A stretch of DNA of 64,000 nt, taken from NCBI RefSeq assembly GCF_044755465.1, contig NZ_JBIVRB010000001.1:1426001-1490000 (forward strand), read 5' to 3'. The position numbers and the translations under genes are program-made. Positions within the stretch are counted from its first letter, which is position 1. Each line of letters opens with the position of its first letter. This document shows, in pieces, positions 61,558-64,000 of this stretch. The notes below the pieces were generated by a model. That model worked only from the letters and a program-made list of their open reading frames with translations, made no database searches and had not been told where the DNA came from. The DNA is from Peterkaempfera sp044755465. Lineage in GTDB: Bacteria > Actinomycetota > Actinomycetes > Streptomycetales > Streptomycetaceae.

Positions 61558-62216
61558 CGACGATCCGGGTGCTGGTCGCGGAGGACCAGAGCACGGTGCG
61601 GGCGGCACTGGTGATGATCCTGCGGGCGGAGCCGGACCTGCTGGTGGTCGGTGAGGCCGGGGACGGGGAGGAGGCGGTGCGGCTGGCGCTCGAACTGCGG
61701 CCGGACGTGGTGCTGATGGACATTCAGATGCCCCGGCTGGACGGGGTGGCGGCGACCCGCCGGGTGGTGGCGGCCGGGGCGGGGCAGGTGCTGGTGCTGA
61801 CCACCTTCGACCTGGACGAGTACGTCTTCGGGGCGCTGCGGGCGGGGGCGGCGGGCTTTCTGCTCAAGGACCTGGAGGCGGAGACCCTGGTCGAGGGGGT
61901 GCGTACGGTGGCCCGGGGGGACGGCATGCTGGCGCCGTCCGTCACGCGGCGGCTGATCGGGGCGTTCGCCCGGCGGGGCGGGGGTGTGGAGCCGGGGGTG
62001 CGGCGGGGGGCGCTGGAGCAGTTGACGCCACGGGAGCGGGAGGTGTTGGGCTGGGTCGGGCAGGGGCTGTCCAATGCGGGGATCGCTGCGCGGCTGTCGA
62101 TGGCGGAGGCGACGGCGAAGACGCATGTCAGCCGGATTCTGGCCAAGCTGGGGTTGGGGAGTCGGGTGCAGGCGGCGATTCTGGCGCAGGATCTGGGGTT
62201 GGTGCCGGGGGAGTGA
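61554..62216 (+). CDS. NarL/LuxR-type response regulator
   Basis: A 220-aa regulator with receiver Asp56 (VVLMDIQMPRLDG), acidic Asp11 (preceded by Glu10) and Lys in FLLKDLEAET, followed by a LuxR-type helix-turn-helix (LTPREREVLGWVGQGLSNAG, KTHVSRILAKLGL). It is translationally coupled to the kinase at 60328 and forms a cognate pair. Its targets cannot be read from this sequence. Confidence 0.95.
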   Translation: MTTIRVLVAEDQSTVRAALVMILRAEPDLLVVGEAGDGEEAVRLALELRPDVVLMDIQMPRLDGVAATRRVVAAGAGQVLVLTTFDLDEYVFGALRAGAAGFLLKDLEAETLVEGVRTVARGDGMLAPSVTRRLIGAFARRGGGVEPGVRRGALEQLTPREREVLGWVGQGLSNAGIAARLSMAEATAKTHVSRILAKLGLGSRVQAAILAQDLGLVPGE

Positions 62217-62300
62217 GGGGGTGGTCGGGTGGGGGCGGGTGTTGGGTGCGGGTGGGTGAGGGCTTGAGGTCGGGGTGTTGCGTGTGGGTGGGTGGGGGTT

Positions 62301-62327
62301 GTTCGCGCAGTTCCTCGCGCCCCTGGG
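62301..62327. repeat. Dispersed intergenic repeat, GCGCAGTTCCTCGCGCCCC
   Basis: The GTTCGCGCAGTTCCTCGCGC then CCCTGGG copy; a partial copy (TTGTTCGCGCCCCTGGG) follows at 62344-62360. It lies downstream of the NarL-type regulator gene in a GT-rich tract of ~155 bp. It shares its core with 10341-10372. Confidence 0.75.
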
Positions 62328-62372
62328 TAAGTGGGGGTGGGGTTGTTCGCGCCCCTGGGTGGGCGGGGTCGT

Positions 62373-62684
62373 TCAGGGGGCGAGGACGGTGCGGGCGCGG
62401 GGGGCGTCGTCGGGCCAGACCATGACGCGGGGGCCCTGGGTGGTGTGGACCAGGGTGCTGCGGATGCCGGCGGCGTCCAGCAGCCGGGTCAGCCGCTGGG
62501 CCTCCTCGGCGGTGTGCGGCGCGGCCACGCTCACCAGCAGGCCGTACTCGCCGGGGGCGCCCGTACGCGGCGCCCGGGAGACCAGCGACTTCCCGGTGCC
62601 GAAGGTCCAGCGGAGCAGCAGGACCAGCACCCCCACCACGGCCATCGCCACCAGCAGCCCGAGGAATGGGCCGAGGCTGTTCAC
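62373..62684 (-). CDS. Small membrane protein of unknown function
   Basis: A 103-aa protein with one N-terminal transmembrane helix (LGLLVAMAVVGVLVLLLRW) and a cytoplasmic domain with a pattern like DUF2007/ACT-like signal-transducing small proteins (AAEEAQRLTRLLDAAGIRST and a following strand). It starts at GTG 62684 with GGAGG 10 bases upstream. Function unknown; single gene, divergent from the dehydrogenase gene to its right. Confidence 0.75.
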   Translation of the reverse strand: MNSLGPFLGLLVAMAVVGVLVLLLRWTFGTGKSLVSRAPRTGAPGEYGLLVSVAAPHTAEEAQRLTRLLDAAGIRSTLVHTTQGPRVMVWPDDAPRARTVLAP

Positions 62685-62862
62685 CGGCTTCCCACCTCCC
62701 GCGCCCGGCGGCCGCCCGTCCGGCGGGAGAACCGGACGGAGATCACACCTTCCATTGTCACCACAGCGCCGCGCACGGCGTTAGAGTCCGGCCAGAGCGG
62801 CGCGGCTCGGGAGGTGACCCCTGCCCCGGGCCGCAGGCCGGACCGGTTCCGGGAGGAGCAGC

Positions 62863-63720
62863 GTGAGCAAGAGGATCGCCGTCGTCGGCGCGGGCCTGAT
62901 GGGTTCCGGTATCGCCCAGGTCTCGGCGCAGGCCGGGTACGAGGTGGTACTGCGGGATGTCACCGAGGAGGCCCTGGCCCGTGGCCTGAGCGGCATCCGG
63001 GCCTCGTACGAGCGGTTCGTCGCCAAGGGCAAGCTGGCCGCCGAGGACGCCGAGGCGGCGCTGGGCCGGATCACCACCACCACCGACCTGGACGCGGTGG
63101 CCGGGGCCGATCTGATCGTGGAGGCGGTCTTCGAGCAGCTGGAGGTCAAGCAGGAGGTCTTCCGGGCCCTCGACCGCATCGCCGGTGAGGGCACGGTGCT
63201 GGCCACCAACACCTCCGCCATCCCGATCACCCGGATCGCCGCCGTCACCGAGCGGCCGGAGAGCGTGGTGGGCACCCACTTCTTCTCGCCGGTGCCGATG
63301 ATGCAGCTCTGCGAGCTGGTACGCGGCTACAAGACCAGTGACGAGACGCTGGCCGCCGCGCGCGCCTTCGCCGAGGGCGTCGGCAAGACCGTGGTGGTGG
63401 TCAACCGCGACGTGGCGGGGTTCGTCACCACCCGGCTGATCACCGCGCTGGTGATGGAGGCGGTCAAGCTGTACGAGTCCGGGGTGGCGTCCGCCGAGGA
63501 CATCGACACGGCCTGCCGACTCGGCTTCGGGCATGTGATGGGCCCGCTCGCCACCGCTGACCTCACCGGGGTGGACATCCTGCTGAACGCGACCCGCAAC
63601 ATCTACACCGAGACCCAGGACGAGAAATTCGCGCCGCCGGAGATCATGGCCCGAATGGTGACCGCAGGGGACCTCGGGCGCAAGAGCGGGCGCGGTTTCT
63701 ACCCGTACGAGAAGAAGTGA
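62863..63720 (+). CDS. 3-hydroxybutyryl-CoA dehydrogenase
   Basis: A 285-aa NAD(P)-dependent enzyme interconverting acetoacetyl-CoA and 3-hydroxybutyryl-CoA. The Rossmann motif VVGAGLMGSGIAQVSAQAG, the catalytic-site VGTHFFSPVPMMQLCELVRG (His) and the C-terminal helical domain (GHVMGPLATADLTGVD) are complete. Start GTG 62863 has GGGAGGAG upstream. It may supply C4 units for polyhydroxybutyrate, the ethylmalonyl-CoA pathway or polyketide extender units; no partner genes are adjacent. Confidence 0.95.
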   Translation: MSKRIAVVGAGLMGSGIAQVSAQAGYEVVLRDVTEEALARGLSGIRASYERFVAKGKLAAEDAEAALGRITTTTDLDAVAGADLIVEAVFEQLEVKQEVFRALDRIAGEGTVLATNTSAIPITRIAAVTERPESVVGTHFFSPVPMMQLCELVRGYKTSDETLAAARAFAEGVGKTVVVVNRDVAGFVTTRLITALVMEAVKLYESGVASAEDIDTACRLGFGHVMGPLATADLTGVDILLNATRNIYTETQDEKFAPPEIMARMVTAGDLGRKSGRGFYPYEKK

Positions 63721-63725
63721 CCGAC

Positions 63726-63762
63726 GGCGGCGGGCGCCCGGTGCCGCCGGGCGCCCGCCGCC
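63726..63762 (+). terminator. Terminator after the dehydrogenase gene
   Basis: A perfect 16-bp GC inverted repeat (63726-63741 with 63747-63762), 5-base loop, 5 bp after the stop codon. Confidence 0.8.
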
Positions 63763-64000
63763 GCGCACCTGCGGGGTGAACTTGCTCACGCCTGAGCCAC
63801 GATGGGGTTAATCCGGCGTCGGATGGGCTGTAATCGAGCAAGAGCCGGTGAGGGAACTGCTCATATTCCCCCGGACGAGTGAATTCGCTTCAGATTTCGC
63901 CGGGAGCCAGAACCTGCACACCTGGTCCTGCGTCAGATCAGAGAAGTACCGGAACGGACACCTGCGGCCTCACCATCGGCCGCGCGGGGGCGTGCGGGAG
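63763..64000. other. Window end, intergenic, next gene not reached
   Basis: No coding region can be supported in the last 238 bases. A locally AT-richer part (TTAATC, TGTAATCGAGC near 63808-63838, and 63860-63895) may hold a promoter for a gene starting beyond the window. Confidence 0.4.

Overview
The window is about 70% G+C or higher, with strong third-position GC bias, frequent GTG and TTG starts, ATGA/GTGA stop-start overlaps and leaderless genes. The gene order lysA-thrA-thrC-thrB-rho ... rpmE-prfA-prmC-sua5-PTP-SHMT-like-wecA-atpIBEFHAGDC is a core chromosomal order of Streptomyces and relatives, so the DNA comes from a Streptomycetaceae chromosome (Streptomyces, Kitasatospora or Streptacidiphilus; the sequence alone does not settle the genus).

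Layout. (1) 1-4060: 3' end of a conservon (cvnA-B-C-D: sensor kinase, roadblock protein, DUF742 protein, GTPase) followed by a styrene/indole-monooxygenase-like flavoprotein. (2) 4187-9962: a secreted NlpC/P60 peptidoglycan hydrolase, a GH18 chitinase with two DasR-like operator sites upstream, and a YdeP/FdhF-type molybdopterin oxidoreductase. (3) 10230-22070: an accessory block with a divergent promoter region. A permease and an FAD/NAD(P)-binding protein read leftward; an SsuD-like monooxygenase, GNAT acetyltransferase, two solute-binding lipoproteins, a second permease, an ABC ATPase and two more flavin monooxygenases read rightward. The composition resembles the Bacillus subtilis ytmI-tcyJKLMN-cmo operon for organosulfur (S-modified cysteine) uptake and breakdown. 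(4) 22375-28868: a second GNAT, a CsbD protein, a Gfo/Idh/MocA oxidoreductase, a DUF885 protein, a secreted beta-helix protein with a chitinase-like N-terminal module and a DasR-like site, a decayed toxin-antitoxin pair, and tRNA-Arg(CCG).

(5) 29080-39730: core genes: a single-domain response regulator, argS, lysA, hom (thrA), thrC, thrB and rho, that is, arginyl-tRNA charging, the aspartate-family amino acids and transcription termination. (6) 39946-50073: a secreted trypsin-like protease with FG-GAP repeats, an LCP ligase, rpmE, prfA, prmC, sua5, a low-molecular-weight phosphatase, a divergent SHMT-like protein and a WecA/TagO-like polyprenyl-phosphate sugar transferase. (7) 50324-58425: the complete F1Fo ATP synthase operon atpIBEFHAGDC, closed by a strong hairpin. 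(8) 58510-64000: a DUF2550 membrane protein, a PduO-type cobalamin adenosyltransferase, a Uma2 nuclease-fold protein, a NarL-type two-component pair, a small membrane protein and a 3-hydroxybutyryl-CoA dehydrogenase.

The most interesting points are the ytmI-like organosulfur block, the SHMT-like protein that has lost cofactor-binding residues, DasR-like sites linking the chitinase to the beta-helix protein, a dispersed intergenic repeat that has extended a reading frame, several minisatellites at promoters (thrB, the LCP gene, sua5), and the toxin-antitoxin relic beside tRNA-Arg. No CRISPR array, intact insertion sequence, prophage or rRNA was seen.
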